From assembly GCA_014529385.2 (NCBI GenBank), contig CM043959.1, positions 11,310,809-11,374,808 of the forward strand: a stretch of DNA of 64,000 bases, in the 5' to 3' direction. Shown here piece after piece: positions 34,663-47,035 of the stretch (position 1 is its first letter; the number at the start of each line of letters is the position of its first letter). The position numbers were made by a program, and so were the translations under genes. This stretch comes from Adiantum capillus-veneris. Its lineage: Eukaryota; Streptophyta; Polypodiopsida; Polypodiales; Pteridaceae. The notes beneath the pieces are model-generated. The model made no database searches. It had not been told where the DNA came from and worked only from the letters and a program-made list of their open reading frames with translations.

Positions 34663-34665
34663 TTA

Positions 34666-35224
34666 TATTTTCAAGCCACCCAAAAGCATATTTTCAACAT
34701 TTCTTATAGGTCTTACATATTTTAAAGCTATCTTATATTTTCAAGCCACCCAAACTAAAATTTTCAACATATGTGAGTGCACAGCATTCAAACTTTAGAC
34801 TACTCGAACATCAAGTTGAGAAGAGCACACTCTTGAGGTAATCATTCACTAGTAAACATATAGTCTCTACGAGGGATATGAGCACCCTCCCTACCTCCAA
34901 AAGTGAAGGTGGTTCGAGCACTTTTCACTCTACAAAAAGTGGGCGTGAATTTGAACTCTTGATCCCTCATGTAGCAATCAATGAGTTAACCACATGCTCT
35001 CTTTATTCATTGAGTGCCAATGTGCAAACAATGTGAATGAATCTAAAACAAGGAATTGCTTGGGCATGCAACCTTGTGCAGTTTGAATGCACCCCTAGGC
35101 TCGGTTCAAACAAGCCATACACAAAAAAGACAATACATGTTTGTATCTACTCACACCAATACATTGGAGGAGACAAAACTATGAGGCTTTCGGACCCCCT
35201 CTTGGTTAAAAGGGAGAGATGACT
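34666..35224. other. Non-coding stretch before the gypsy remnant
   Basis: Contains three copies of a TCTTACATATTTT-AAGC(C/T)ATCTTA-type word around the MITE (34365, 34711 and near 34734), and no recognisable gene. Confidence 0.4.
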
Positions 35225-36463
35225 AGTGCTCAATGTCCCTCGAGAGAAGATGTAATACTCATCAAAACCCTAAAAGAATACCAAGATGTATTCATGTGGT
35301 CATATAAAGACTTTAAAAGGGTGGACCTAGAGATTTTTCAACAAACAATTTCAATGAAGGATGATGCCAAACCTTGAGATACAGACCTTACATCTCTAAT
35401 GAGACATTTTCCAAGAAAATTAGAGGATATAGAAATCTTGGAGAGGTTGAATTCATTTATGAGATCAAACATACAGATGGGGTGTCATCGACTATGTTTG
35501 TATCCAATTTTTTTGAGAAACTACATGTTTACATGAATATCAAGAAGGTATATGAAACCACCATAAGGTATAATTACCCTTTGCCAATCGTAGAGCATGT
35601 TCACGAGAGAGTAGTTGGTAAAGAAGCTTATAGTTTTTGGGATGGATTCTTGGGGTATAACAAACTAGCTTTACATTCATGAGCCTCAACATAAAATGCT
35701 CCAACTACTTTCCAATAAATAATGAGCCATGCCATCAAGGAGTAACTAATAAGGATATTCTTAGAAGTTTATGTGGACAACCTTTGTGTACACTCATCCT
35801 TGTTGGGAGGATTATATAATTTTATAAATCATTTGACAAAAGTCTTTGAGATATGTTGATTGTATAGGATTTGCCTAAATCCTAAAAAGTGTGTATTCAT
35901 GGGATGACAAGGTAAGATCCTAGGGCACATAGTATCAAAACATGGAATCTTGAGTGGATCAAGTCTATCATGGAATTGCCATGATTGATCATAGTAAGGG
36001 AAGCGAAAATGCACATGGGACATTGCAGATATTACCACCGATTCATTGACATGTATGATGTAGTGGCAAAGCCCTTATATGCACTTATCACTCATTTCAG
36101 TTGGACTGATGGATGCAAAGAGTCGTTGAAAAATTGAAGGTATCTTTGGTAGCTACACCAATTCTAAAGGCACCTAATTGAAACAAAAATTCCATGTGCA
36201 TGTGGATGCATCCAATTATGCTATAGGCTATATTATAGCTCGGCTGAACGAAGGGACTATGGATTTTCCACTTTGCTATGCAAGCACTGGGCAGCTAGAT
36301 ATTGCAAAAAAAAAACACCACAACTAAACGAGAAGGACTCAGGTATGATATATTCCATCGAGAAGTTCAAGCATGATCTAATGTCCAACAAATTTTCGTT
36401 CTTTGTTGACCACCAAATAGTGCTCTATTTGATTACATTTAACATGCCTTACAACACGGGAAG
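35225..36463 (+). pseudogene. Old Ty3/gypsy element: RT and RNase H part
   Basis: Plus-strand pieces in order: DVFMWSYKDF before RT, the RT fingers/palm stretch ending with YPLPIVEHVHER and YSFWDGFLGYNKLAL (35374-35682), YVDNLCVH (catalytic pair degraded to VDN, about 35770), GHCRYYHRFIDMYDVVAKPL (about 36010), and RNase H with KFSFFVDHQIVLYLI (36400-36440). Stops and shifts occur throughout. The frame is cut at 36463 by chromovirus 2 and resumes at 45025 on the other side. The RNase H and integrase style recalls Tat/Athila rather than chromovirus elements, but I do not assign a lineage firmly. Confidence 0.85.
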
Positions 36464-36574
36464 TATAATTGATGAGCATTTTTGTGAGATTACTTTGAGA
36501 ACATAGAGGGTGAACTTAATTGATGGTATCAACATAAACATAGTACTTAATTAACTTGGCATGAACAATACTTT

Positions 36575-36631
<57 letters not shown>

Positions 36632-37193
36632 TAGAGAGCATGACAATAGTTGAGGACCGGATTTACTTGGAGCCAGTCCCCCCTCCAAAAGGTGTTTGTA
36701 TTATAGATTCTCCCATAAAGAGAGACTTGATACAATACAATCTTTGTGTTCCTTGTGACCTAGGTGCTGCAATGAAGATGGAAAGCTTCATGCATCACAA
36801 GTATACCATAAAATTTGCAAAAAACATAAACTATCCCAAGCCTCAGTCCCAAGGCCTCAAACACCTTTGAAGGTGAAGAGAGCTAGTGGGGAATGAGGAT
36901 AGAGAACAGGAAGAAGAATCATCCATAGGAGAAAGAAATAGTTCCTCACTTATCATCACTCTTTTTGCTTAGCATAGCATAATAGCATAGTAATGAAGAT
37001 GAAGAAGATGGCAAGCTTAAGCATTGAAGCATGGCTCTTGGTTGGATTTGCATTCCATAGCCAAGAGTGTTGGTGCACTTCTCAACAAGCTTGGAGAAGG
37101 AGATGGAGCTCTTGCACTTTTCACTCCACACAATGAGAGAATGTATGTGTGTGTGGGCGTGGGGGGGGGGGGGGGGGGTTTGGGGGGGAGAGT

Positions 37194-37229
<36 letters not shown>

Positions 37230-37907
37230 TTATTTAATTATTTCATTTGGACATGTGTCCTCTTTTTCCTCTTTGAGAGAAAGAACTTAATTATTTGTTT
37301 TTATGCATCTAAATTCTCATTGGACCCCTGTAAAGCCTATCCAATAGGATTCAAGCACATCATGAGGGCCACATGTGGAGGATTTTGACATGTGTCTTTT
37401 ATGCTTCTTAAGTCATTTGGTTTGAATTGAATACTTCAAGCATTTAGTCATTTAAGCATGAAAACGTTTATGCCTCTTGAGAGTTTATCTTTGAATTGAA
37501 CACTTCAAGAACCTTAGTCATTTAAGCATGAGAATCACCTCAAGCTTGGGAAAGGTTCCCACAAACGCTTTAAGCACTTTAGTTAGCAAGCCGACAAGCA
37601 CCTCATGCTTGGGTAGGATTCCCACCTCAAGGTTAGCCCTAGCTTGCCTAAGGTCAAAGAAATTTTCAACACTAACTTTTGGAGGTCTTTAATGAAGCTA
37701 ACCCTAAGGTCTTTAAGCTCCAGTAGATAGCATTGCTCTTTAACAGACCATCTCTTATTTGGATCCCTTTAACCTTGGCCCCATGTTGAGACAGATCCAT
37801 AAGCATATGTCTATATTCTAACCCATTTCCATTTATTCTCCCACATTAAATGATCAGTTTAATATGAGAAAATTATTTGGGTTGGTTAGATATTAGATTT
37901 TATGACA
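36464..37907 (-). repeat. 3' LTR of chromovirus 2
   Basis: 1444 bp, TATAATTGA to TTATGACA on plus (first G of the canonical TG mutated to A). Contains (AG)n at 36577-36627, a G run near 37160-37178 and (TC)n at 37197-37226. A stretch of about 50 bases near its low-coordinate end is deleted relative to the 5' LTR. Confidence 0.88.
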
Positions 37908-38284
37908 TTAGCTCTCTCTTGAAATCATAGTTAGCTCTCTCTTGAAATCATAGTCGTCCTTGACTATGAGGTAGAAGAGATAAAGTCTTAGTCATTAGTC
38001 TATGTTTCTTAGCGGGTAGAGGATCCCTTTTCATCCTACGACATCATTCCAAAATGGATGACTAATCCATTTGGTGCTTGGGAGACGTAGCTACCGCAAG
38101 CATGTCTGCTCTTTAGTCCATATCATACTCCCAAAGTAGAGTGACAAATTCTATTTGGTGTTTGAGTGACGTCGTCATCACAAACATGATTCTAAGCATG
38201 CATACTATTTGTATTTGTGCACAAAAGAGGATTAGTCTTATAAGACAAAAACATTGTTTATTTAGAAAGCATTTACATTTGCTT

Positions 38285-39770
38285 ACTCTAGTGCAACATT
38301 GTAAGCATTGACAAGGTTCATACTATCCTTAAGCTGCATTCCTTGCATCCATCTAGCATCTTCAAAAGGATAGTTTTTGAACTTAATAAGATACCATCGG
38401 ATAATCTTACCATGCCGTAGTACCTTGTCTTCATGCCGAAGGATAGCTTTGGATGTAGCACCTCTTCTTGGTCTTCGATTTCTGGAGGGTCTTTAATAAT
38501 TGGTTCTCTTGGTGGCTCTACTTTAGGGCTTAAGTAGGCTCACATGAAAAGCATTGTGTATGAGCCAATGGTTGGGCAACTTTAGTTGATAAGCCATGTC
38601 ATTGATTCGCTTCAAGATTTGAAAAGGACGATAGTATCTTTTTGCTAATTTAGCATAATACTTTTGATGGCCCGTAGGATTTTTGCCCGTCGTTTGCCTC
38701 AATCGAGCCTTGCAAAACTTAAGTAAGATCCAATCATTTTCTTTAAACATTAAGGCCCTTCTGTGCTTGTCAGCAACAAATTTTTTTCTTTGTTGAGAGA
38801 TGGATATAGCCTCCTTAACCTTTTGAAAATATTCTTGTAGGTCACGGCTATAGTCATCAGCAGCGAAGATCTTCCCATGTACTTTAAATAGCAAGGGACT
38901 TTTAGGTCTTCCCACTATGATCTCAAAAGATGCTTTTCCTGTAGTAGTATGGACAATATTATTGTACGCATACTCTACAAGAGGTAAATACTTCTCCAAT
39001 TGTGATCGTTGATCTACTTTTGTAACATAAGTTTTTAGTAGATCTAGTATCGTAAGATTAACTATCTCACTTTGGCCATCCATTTGTGGGTGGTAGGCCG
39101 AAGAGAAATTCAATCTTGTACCTAGATTTCAAAGAGACCTTTCCAGAAATTACTGGTCATTCTAGGATCTCTATATTGACACGATGGATGTTGGTAATCC
39201 ATGATGTTTGAAAATCTGAGATATGAAGATGGTTGCCATTTGGTGTGGCTTAATAGTCTTTTTGATAGGAATAAAGTGTGTTTGCTTGCTAAACCTGTTG
39301 ACTATTGTCCATATTCTCGTATTCCCATGGATAGACTTGGGTAATCCAAAGATAAAATCCATGGATATACTCTCTCATGGTGAATTAGGGATTGAAAATG
39401 GTTGGAGTAATCCAGGTTTCTTGCCTCTATCATACTTAGTCTTTTGGCATACCACACATTTTGAAACATACTCTTGTATGTCCACTTTCATGGTAGGCCA
39501 ACATAAGTACGTCTCTACTCCTCGAAGAGTAGGTGGAATGCCTCTATATCCCGCATAGGGAGGGGCATGGGATTCATAAATGACTTTCTCACGAAGGGAG
39601 TGGATAACACATAGCCTATTTCCATGGAGAAGATAACCATCCTTCAAGGTAAATGGTTCCTCTTTCGTTTCCAAAGCAAGGGATGACATTACATCTTTAA
39701 AGTCAAGGTCAGTAGCATACTCATCTATCATAGAAGATAGATCATTGTGAGTTGCTATAGACACTGCATT
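38285..39770 (-). pseudogene. Chromovirus 2 integrase and chromodomain
   Basis: Frame 39764-39375 carries the zinc-binding region (HAPPYAGYRGI, SKCVVCQKTKYDRGKKPG). Frame 39362-39171 carries the start of the core (MDFIFGLPKS, then FSKQTHFIPIKK). Frame 39113-38523 carries SSAYHPQMDGQSE and the GPY region to NHWLIHNAFHVSLLKP. A frameshift near 38510 leads into a chromodomain-like tail (ILRHEDKVLRHGKIIRWYLI, KNYPFEDARWMQ) to about 38285, which here keeps the Trp. Better preserved than in chromovirus 1. Confidence 0.85.
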
Positions 39771-39779
39771 GACGTTTGG

Positions 39780-41100
39780 TCATCATGAAAGTGCATCGGC
39801 CACTTGATTGTGCCTACCAGCAAAGTGAGCAATATGAAAGTAAAATTGCGAAAGGAAATTTTCCCACCTCATCTGTTTGTCAAAAAGCTTGGTTTGCGTC
39901 ATGAAGTACTTGAGACTTTGGTGGTCTGTTCATAAAATGAATGGAGTCCACAATAAATAGTGCTTCTATGTGTCTACGGCATGTAGAATAGCTAAAAGCT
40001 CTTTTTCATAAATGTACAAGACCCGTTCATCGTATTGAGCCTTTGACTCTCATATGCTATGGTATGCCCTTCTTGAAGCAAGACTGCTCCAAGGCAATCA
40101 CCACAGGCATCACATTGGACCTCAAATGGCTTTGAGAGATCCGAAGCATGAGGATTGAGGTAAGCTTCTCTTTGAGCTTGTCAAAATCATTTTGCTCCAT
40201 AGAAATCCATGAATACTTTAACGTTCTTCTTTGTTAAGTCATGTAATGGTCCTGCTATTTGAGAAAATTTTGCTATGAAGTGTCTATAGTATACACACAT
40301 ACCAATAAAGCTTCTTAGTTCATGTAGATTCCTTGGATTAGGCCATGCTTTTATTACCTCTAACTTCGATGGATCCATAGGGATACCATCTTGAGAAATA
40401 ATATGACCTTAGTATTGAATCTCTTGAAGGAAAAATTAAGTTTTCTTTTGGTTGAGAAAAAGCTTGTTCCCCTTAATGCTTGAAAAATCACTTGGAGATG
40501 TTGCTTGTGTTCCTCCAAGGACTTGGAGTAGATGATGATATCATCAAAGAACACTCTAGTGAACTTGCTGTAGGGTCTAAATATTTTCTCCACCAAATGA
40601 TTGAATATGCCAGGTGCATTGGTCAAGCCAAAAGGCATGACTAGGTATTCATGAAGACCAAACATTGTGCGAAACGCGGTCTTTAGGATATCTTCATCCA
40701 CTATCCTTATTTGATGATAGCCACTTTTAAGGTCAGTCCTACTGAAGTAGGTAGAGCCTTGTAGCTTATCAAACATATCTTCTACCCGAGGCATGAGAAA
40801 TTTGTTTTTGATAGTGATATGGTTTAGTGCTTGATAATCCACACACATACGGTATGTACCATCTTTCTTTTGCACTAAAAGGACTGGAGAACAAAAGGGA
40901 GAGGAACTAGGCCTCACCATCCCTTTGTCTACCAATTCTTGTACTTGCCTCGTGATCTCCTCTTATTGAGCTTGGGAAACTCAATAAGGAGGCTTGTTAG
41001 GCGGTGAGCTTCTTGGTAGGAGCTCAATTCAATGGTCATCGACCCCTCGTTTTGGAGGTAAGTCCATAGGGATATCATTGATGAAAACATCTTGGAATCC
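39780..41100 (-). pseudogene. Chromovirus 2 reverse transcriptase and RNase H
   Basis: RT frame 40935-40360: MVRPSSSPFCSPVLLVQKKD, RMCVDYQALNHITIKN, FSRTDLKSGYHQIRI, LVMPFGLTNAPGIF, catalytic FFDDIIIYSKS. A frameshift at about 40470 precedes the connection region 40378-40187 (ELRSFIGMCVYYRHFIAKFS). RNase H (40180-39780) is recognisable by similarity to the inverted block of chromovirus 1 but has several stops. Confidence 0.85.
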
Positions 41101-41192
41101 ATTTAGAAAAGTAGAAAAGTCTAACTCTTCTTGATTCCTACCCTTTTCATTTGATAAATCGTTAGCGTCATTAACGGATTCTTTGACAAAAA

Positions 41193-43010
41193 TCATGTAC
41201 GGACAGAAAGCGAGCTTTTCATTGACTTATCTAAAGATGGTGAATTTACAAGTGGCATAGTACGATCAGACTCATTAGCATCTATATACATGTTCTTCCC
41301 CCTGTAGGTGAGGTAGATTCTCCATTTAGGGATCTTCATGTTGGCAGCCATGCAATCATACCATGGCACCCCTAGGATAGCATCCTCCTGTTCGCGAGGA
41401 GAGATCAAAAAGTCTTCTTTGACAACATAGCTTTGGACATGAAGCCTCAACTTCCCAATCAAGGGAGTAACAGAGGCTTGCTATCCCTTGAAAGCTGTGT
41501 CAGTTGTTACAATATCTCCCATCTCAAAAGCTTGAATGCCCAACTTGGTGGCTAGCTCCATTGATATGAATTTGTGAGTAGAACCAGGGTCAAACAAGAT
41601 GAAGGTATCATGCTCCCTTACCTTTCCCCAAGAATAGGAGAGAGATGATCCTTTGCAATGCGTATCCTCTTTTGGAGCTTCGATGGTGGAAGCCCTAGGA
41701 GTCTCATTGCGAGCATTTTTCTTGGGGCAAGAATGATATCCATGTCCTTGTTCCCCACACTTAAAACACTTATGGTCCTTGCAAAAAGATTCAAGCGCTT
41801 CATGAGAGAGTTTGTTTTTACCTTTGTAAACACTTTTCTCCTTGGACCTATTGTTGTTGTTGTTGTTGTTGTAGGAAGTGCCTTGGGAAGAATTTTGGCA
41901 TTGGTTTTCCCCTTTGCATCATTTTTGTTTTTGTTTTCCATGGGTTTGACATTCCGTCTAGCCCCTTGTTGGAAATTGATGCGGGAAGCAACCATGGTGT
42001 GGTGGATTACTTCGGTGATAGAACCAGGCCATTAAGAGTTGACATACTCGGCCATTTCTTCAGATAATCCACAAAGAAATGTTCCTTTTGCTCGACAAAG
42101 TCTATCTTTTGGAAGACTACTAGTAGCCTTGAGATGTAAATCCCAAAACTTGTCCACATATTTGTGAATAGACTCATGTGAGAGAAGCTTCAAACTGTGC
42201 CAATTCGATAAGTACTTTGTCCTTTGCATCGCTTGCAAGCAATTGCTTCATGATGGAAACTCGTAGAGTTTTCCATGTCTTTGGGGCTTCACCGTTGCCA
42301 CAAAGGCTAGCCCACCATTGACGAGCTGATTTTTGGAAGTGCATAGCTACATGGCATAGCTTGGAGGACTCCCTGAAGCCCTCGTCTCCAAAGGCCGCAT
42401 CAAATTGTTGGATGAAGCCAATACTTTGTCGGTGGCACCAAAGGTGCCATCATAGGTGAGAAAAGAGATACTCTTTCCTCCCTCTTTGAACTTTACGAGA
42501 TTTTGTGATCTTCGCCAATGTAGGGTATGATTTGCGATGTCCTCCCCTCTTGTATATTCTAGGAGAATAGCCATAGATTTCGTCAAGAGAGGAGAAAGGT
42601 GAATAAGAAGGAGAAGAGGGTGACCTCTTTCTTGACCTTTTCTTCCTTTGTTTGCTCTCTTCCCTTTCGGAGTGACGAGGAGAAGGACTATGTGTTGACC
42701 GTTTCCTCATGGGAGGAGTTGGCGATCGTCTAGACCGTCGTCTTTGTGGAGCCACATCTTTAGAGGAACTTACGGATTCATTACTTTATTGTTCTTTGGA
42801 TTCATCCTCTCGTATGGGAGAGAGTCTTCTTTTGGGGGTCTCATCAAGAGGCCTCCTAAGCTCTCTCTCCTCTTGGAGAGGAAGGGAAATCCCATAAGCA
42901 CAAAGTTGCTGAGTAAATTTGGCTTGCAAAGTATGGTTGCCCATAGCTTGATGCAACCTAGTAACAAGATAATTGATAAACATGTGGGCATCATCATTAG
43001 CACCTTCATG
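41193..43010 (-). pseudogene. Chromovirus 2 gag and protease
   Basis: Gag N-terminal part at 42983-42786 (VTRLHQAMGNHTLQ), in-frame TAA, then the Arg/Ser-rich stretch (42755-42450) and capsid words (ARQWWASL near 42320, HEIHKYVDKFWDLHLKA-like at 42170). Zinc knuckle CFKCGEQGHGYHSC lies near 41760-41720. Protease active site FDPGSTHKFIS at about 41595-41560 has Pro after Asp, as in chromovirus 1. Protease ends in frame 41462-41193. A TTG repeat at 41853-41872 encodes a Thr/Asn-type run. Confidence 0.8.
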
Positions 43011-43393
43011 TGACTAGTGTATTCTTTGGCAATTCAAAACCTTAGTTGCTACTCCTCTTAGCCTTTGAAAATAAGCACTTAAGTATCTACACCCACAACT
43101 CGAATTGGTTAATTATAGAGAGTAGTGGGATGGGTCTAACATTGCAAAATTGCCGAGGGATAGCTCCTTTTGACTTCCTATGCATTTACCATAATGGTAA
43201 AGCCGTAGGCAAGTCTTCAAAGACCCCATTATTAGGACCAAATCTCCGGAGGTGTGCACCATATCCCACACAGTGGGCTCAACAAAATCCATAATAGATA
43301 GCAGTCCCACTTACCCTAATATAATTAACAAAATCAACCACTAATAGGTTACTTAAGGACCTCTCTCCTCAAGCAAGAAAAGAGAAACCAAAT

Positions 43394-43406
43394 GCTCTGA
43401 TACCAA
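43394..43406 (-). promoter_or_regulatory. Chromovirus 2 primer binding site
   Basis: TGGTATCAGAGC on minus, complementary to initiator Met tRNA, one base from the LTR. Confidence 0.9.
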
Positions 43407-43564
43407 TGTAATTGAAATGGTCTATGAACTTTGAGAATAGTGAAATTAAGAGAATTAGAGTGAGAATTTTTGAGAGATTACTTTAAGAACATAGAGGGTG
43501 AACTTAATTGATGGTAGCAACATAAACATAGTACTTGATTAACTTGGCATGAACAATACTTCTG

Positions 43565-43651
<87 letters not shown>

Positions 43652-45019
43652 ATTAGAGAACATGACAATAGTTGAGGACCGGATTTACTTGGAGCCGGAA
43701 CCCCCTCCAAGAGGCATTTGTATTATAGATTCTCCCATCAAGAGAGACTTGATACGATACAATCTTTGTGTTTCTTGTGACCTAGGTGATGCAATGAAGA
43801 TGGAAAGCTTCATGCATCACAAGCATACCATAAACTTTGCAAAAAGCATTAACTATCCCAAGTCTCAGTCCCAAGGCCTCAAACACCTTCGAAGGTGGAG
43901 AGAGCTGGGAATGAGGGTAGGGAAGAGGAAGAAGAATCATCCATAGGAGAAAGAATTAGTTCTTCACTTATCATCACTCTTCTTGCTTAGCATAGAACAA
44001 TAGCATAGTAATGAAGATGAAAAAGATGGTAAGCTTAAGCAATGAATCATGACTCTTGTTTGGATTTGCATTCCATAGCCAAGAGTGTTGGTGTAGGCTC
44101 TCCACTTCTCAACAAGCTTGGAGAAGGAGATGGAGCTCTTGCACTTTGTACTCCACACAATGAGAGAATGTGTGTGTGTGTGTGGGGGGGGGGAGATTAT
44201 ACCTCTCTCTCTCTCTTATTATTTAATTATTTCATTGGACATGTGTCCTCTTTTTCCTCTTTGAGAGAAAGCACTTAATTATTTATTTTTACACATCTAA
44301 ATTCTCATTGGACCCCTTTAAAGCCTATCCAATAGGATTCAAGCACATCATGAGGGCCACATGTGGAGGATTTTGACATGTGTCTTTTATGCTTCTTAAG
44401 TCATTTGGTTTTAATTGAACACTTCAATCACTTAGTCATTTAAGCATGGAAACCGTTTATGCCTCTTGAGAGTTTATCTTTGAATTGAACACTTCAAGAA
44501 CCTTAGTCATTTAAGCATGAGAATCACCTCAAGCTTGGGAAAGTTTCCCACAAACACTTTAAGCACTTTAGTTTTAGCAAGCCGACAAGCACCTCATGCT
44601 TGGGTATAATTCCCACCTCAAGATCAGCCCTAGCTTGCCTAAGGTCAAACTAATTTTTAACACTAACTTTTGGAGGACTTTAATGAAGCTACCCTAAGGT
44701 CTTCAAGCTTCATTAGGTAGCATTGCTCTTTAACATACCATCTCTAATTTGGACCCCTTTAACCTTGGCCCCGTGTTGAGACAGATCCATAAGCACATGT
44801 CTATATTCTAACCCTAAGGTCTTTAAGCTCCATTAGGTAGCATTGCTCTTTAACAAACCATCTCTCATTTGGACCCCTTTAACCTTGGCCCCGTGTTGAG
44901 GCAGAACCATAAGCACATGTCTATATTCTAACCCTTGTTCTCGTTTATTCTCCCACATTAAATGATCAGTTTAATATGAGAAAATCATTTGGGTTGTTTA
45001 GATATTAGATTTTATGATA
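43407..45019 (-). repeat. 5' LTR of chromovirus 2
   Basis: 1613 bp, TGTAATTGA to TTATGATA on plus. The (AG)n tract (43567-43648, about 80 bases) is longer than in the 3' LTR. A tandem duplication of about 122 bp (about 44692-44814 and 44815-44935, including TAGGTAGCATTGCTCTTTAA) is single-copy in the 3' LTR, so it arose after insertion or during reverse transcription. Confidence 0.88.
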
Positions 45020-45024
45020 GGAAG

Positions 45025-47035
45025 AATAGTGAGATGGTTCATAATAATATTGGAATTCAATTTCACCATTGAGTTAAAGAAGGGTACAACACATGTTTGG
45101 GTTGACCACCTCTCAAGGGTTACATCTAGAAAAGTACCAAGGGGGATAGGTAATGATATACAAGATGCCTATTTGTTCACAATAGAAATAATACCAAAAT
45201 GGTTTGCATACATGGTCACATTGTTGACCATAGTATAATTTGACATATATATTCCTATTTTGCTAAATTCAACTTACTAATTGAACAATCAACAATGTAT
45301 CAATTACTTATAGAAAGACTATATTGGAGGAACCCTGATGGGATGATGAATCTGTGCAGTGAACCCTACGAATAGCAACTATGTTTGCAACAAGCACATA
45401 ATATCATAACAAGATGGCACTTTGCAAAGGACCAAACCGCTAAAAGACTTTAATAGTTAGTAGTGTATTGGCCATCAATGAGGACAAATGTTCATTAGTA
45501 TGTTGATATGCACCCAATTTCATGAGAAATCACCCATACCATATGCTACTATGCTCAATATATCTATTGTACCTCAATGGGGATGATATTTAGTGGAATA
45601 TCACCACAAGAATTTTGCTCAAGACATGGAGAAAACAAATGCAAAGAGAGGTGGAAATAAAAGCTAGGGATTATGCTCTAATGGAGGGCTAGCTATATAA
45701 ATGAGTCAAAGATATGAAACTTTGTTCATGCACTTATGAGGATGAGTACATTCCTATTCTCAAATAAGAGCATGCTTTCTTAGGAAGGGGACATTTATCA
45801 GTTGCTGGCACCACTTCTTAATCAATAATGATGGATGGAATGTGGTGGCCTACACTATTCTCTTATGCCAAGGAGTATGTTAAAGGATGCAATCCCTGCC
45901 AAAGGGAAAAAGTGCCACAAAAAGGAGACCAAACGCCTTCAAGACCAATGATGTGGGGACTCAGGCATTTGCCAAATGGGGCATCGACTTTGTAGGTCCA
46001 ATACAACCGTTGTCTTACAAGAGTCAAGCTCAATACATCATTGTGGCTACTGGTGACTTGACAAAGTGAGCGAAAGCAAAGGCCATGAGAAAAAATGATG
46101 CATGCATGATATCTCCTTTCTTGTATAAAAATTTCTTTAGGAGATATGGCTTACCCATTGAACTTGTGAGTGATAGGGGCACCCACTTCTTGAATGAGTT
46201 TATGATAATACATAATAAGTATGCTCCCTATCACCCACAAGCAAAAAATCAAGCTTAACACACCAAAAGATATTTAGTACGATTCTCACAAAAATAGTTA
46301 GCTTAAGAAGGACCGACTAGGAAATGTAGTTACATTCTGCACTTTAGCTATATTAGGTAGCATAAAATACTAATTTAGACACTACACAATTCAACCTCGT
46401 CTATGTCCTAGATGCAAAATTTATGATAGATTTCATGTTACCCAATCTAAGAGTGGCTGAGAAACTAGAATAGACTAGCCACGAATTATCAAATACACTA
46501 GAGGAACTAGAAAGATTGGATGAGCAAAGGCTCATAGCCATTGCACACATCTATGCCCAGAAAAGGAAAAAGAAACGATGCTTTGATCCCAACTTGATAA
46601 AGGAGTTTAAGCAAGGAGGCCTAGTATTGGTATATTCCCTCAAACAACACATTCCAAATTTTCCAAAAAAAAGGGCAATGACTTGGGGCCACTACAATAA
46701 AAAAATTCCTATCACGTGAACAATAAGGATTATTTTATTTTATATTTTCTCACATTTTCACATACAGAAGGGTGTTGAAAAAATGATCTTGAAAAAAGTT
46801 ATAGATTGAATAGGAAAAGGGTCCCTTTTAATGGTGAGAAGCTCGCAGCTAAGCGATTTTATAAATAGTCCTTGAACACACGCGATATATAGGTTTTAGA
46901 TAGTGACCCCCTTGAGGGCAATGCCCCCTTTACTTTATTGAAGAAATATCACCAAGTGGGGTAATTAAGCTTTCCACTTTGGATGAAACATGCAGGAGCA
47001 CTCGATTGCTCGATTGGCATGAATGTTGTTATAGG
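45025..47035 (+). pseudogene. Old Ty3/gypsy element: RNase H end and integrase
   Basis: Continuation of the element at 35225-36463. RNase H tail at 45014-45238 (WFIIILEFNFTIELKKG, then WVDHLSRV). Integrase at 45887-46069 (FAKWGIDFVGPIQP, YIIVATGDLTK), about 46140-46250 (YGLPIELVSDRGTHFLNEF, APYHPQAKNQA) and C-terminal part at 46516-46670 (DEQRLIAIAHIYAQKRKKK, GGLVLVYSLK). It is interrupted by a MITE (46683-46916) and ends at about 47035 with the tail that normally reads LSTLDG...W. Strongly decayed. Confidence 0.85.
46683..46916. mobile_element. Mutator-like MITE, copy 1 (9-bp target duplication)
   Basis: 234 bp, begins TTGGGGCCACT and ends AGTGACCCCCTTGAG (inverted). Flanked by GGCAATGAC (46674-46682) and GGCAATGCC (46917-46925), a 9-bp duplication with one mismatch. 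Its insertion splits the gypsy integrase tail, whose similarity resumes right after it. Related over most of its length to 56399-56645. Confidence 0.8.

Larger units (their letters stand above)
36464..45019 (-). mobile_element. Chromovirus 2 (Ty3/gypsy), complete but decayed, nested
   Basis: Complete minus-strand element with 5' LTR 45019-43407, primer site 43405-43394, leader, gag, protease, RT, RNase H, integrase, chromodomain, polypurine tract (minus AAGAGAGAG, about 37912-37921) and 3' LTR 37907-36464. The 5-bp target duplication GGAAG is at 36459-36463 and 45020-45024. Removing the element and one GGAAG copy rejoins the interrupted gypsy RNase H frame exactly, which fixes both ends. Coding regions contain stops and frameshifts. 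LTR divergence (length 1613 versus 1444) suggests a moderately old insertion. Confidence 0.93.

Noticed and set aside
43478..43710. Open frames rich in Ser-Leu over 43.5-43.7 kb
   Set aside because: They are the long (AG)n tract within the chromovirus 2 LTR.
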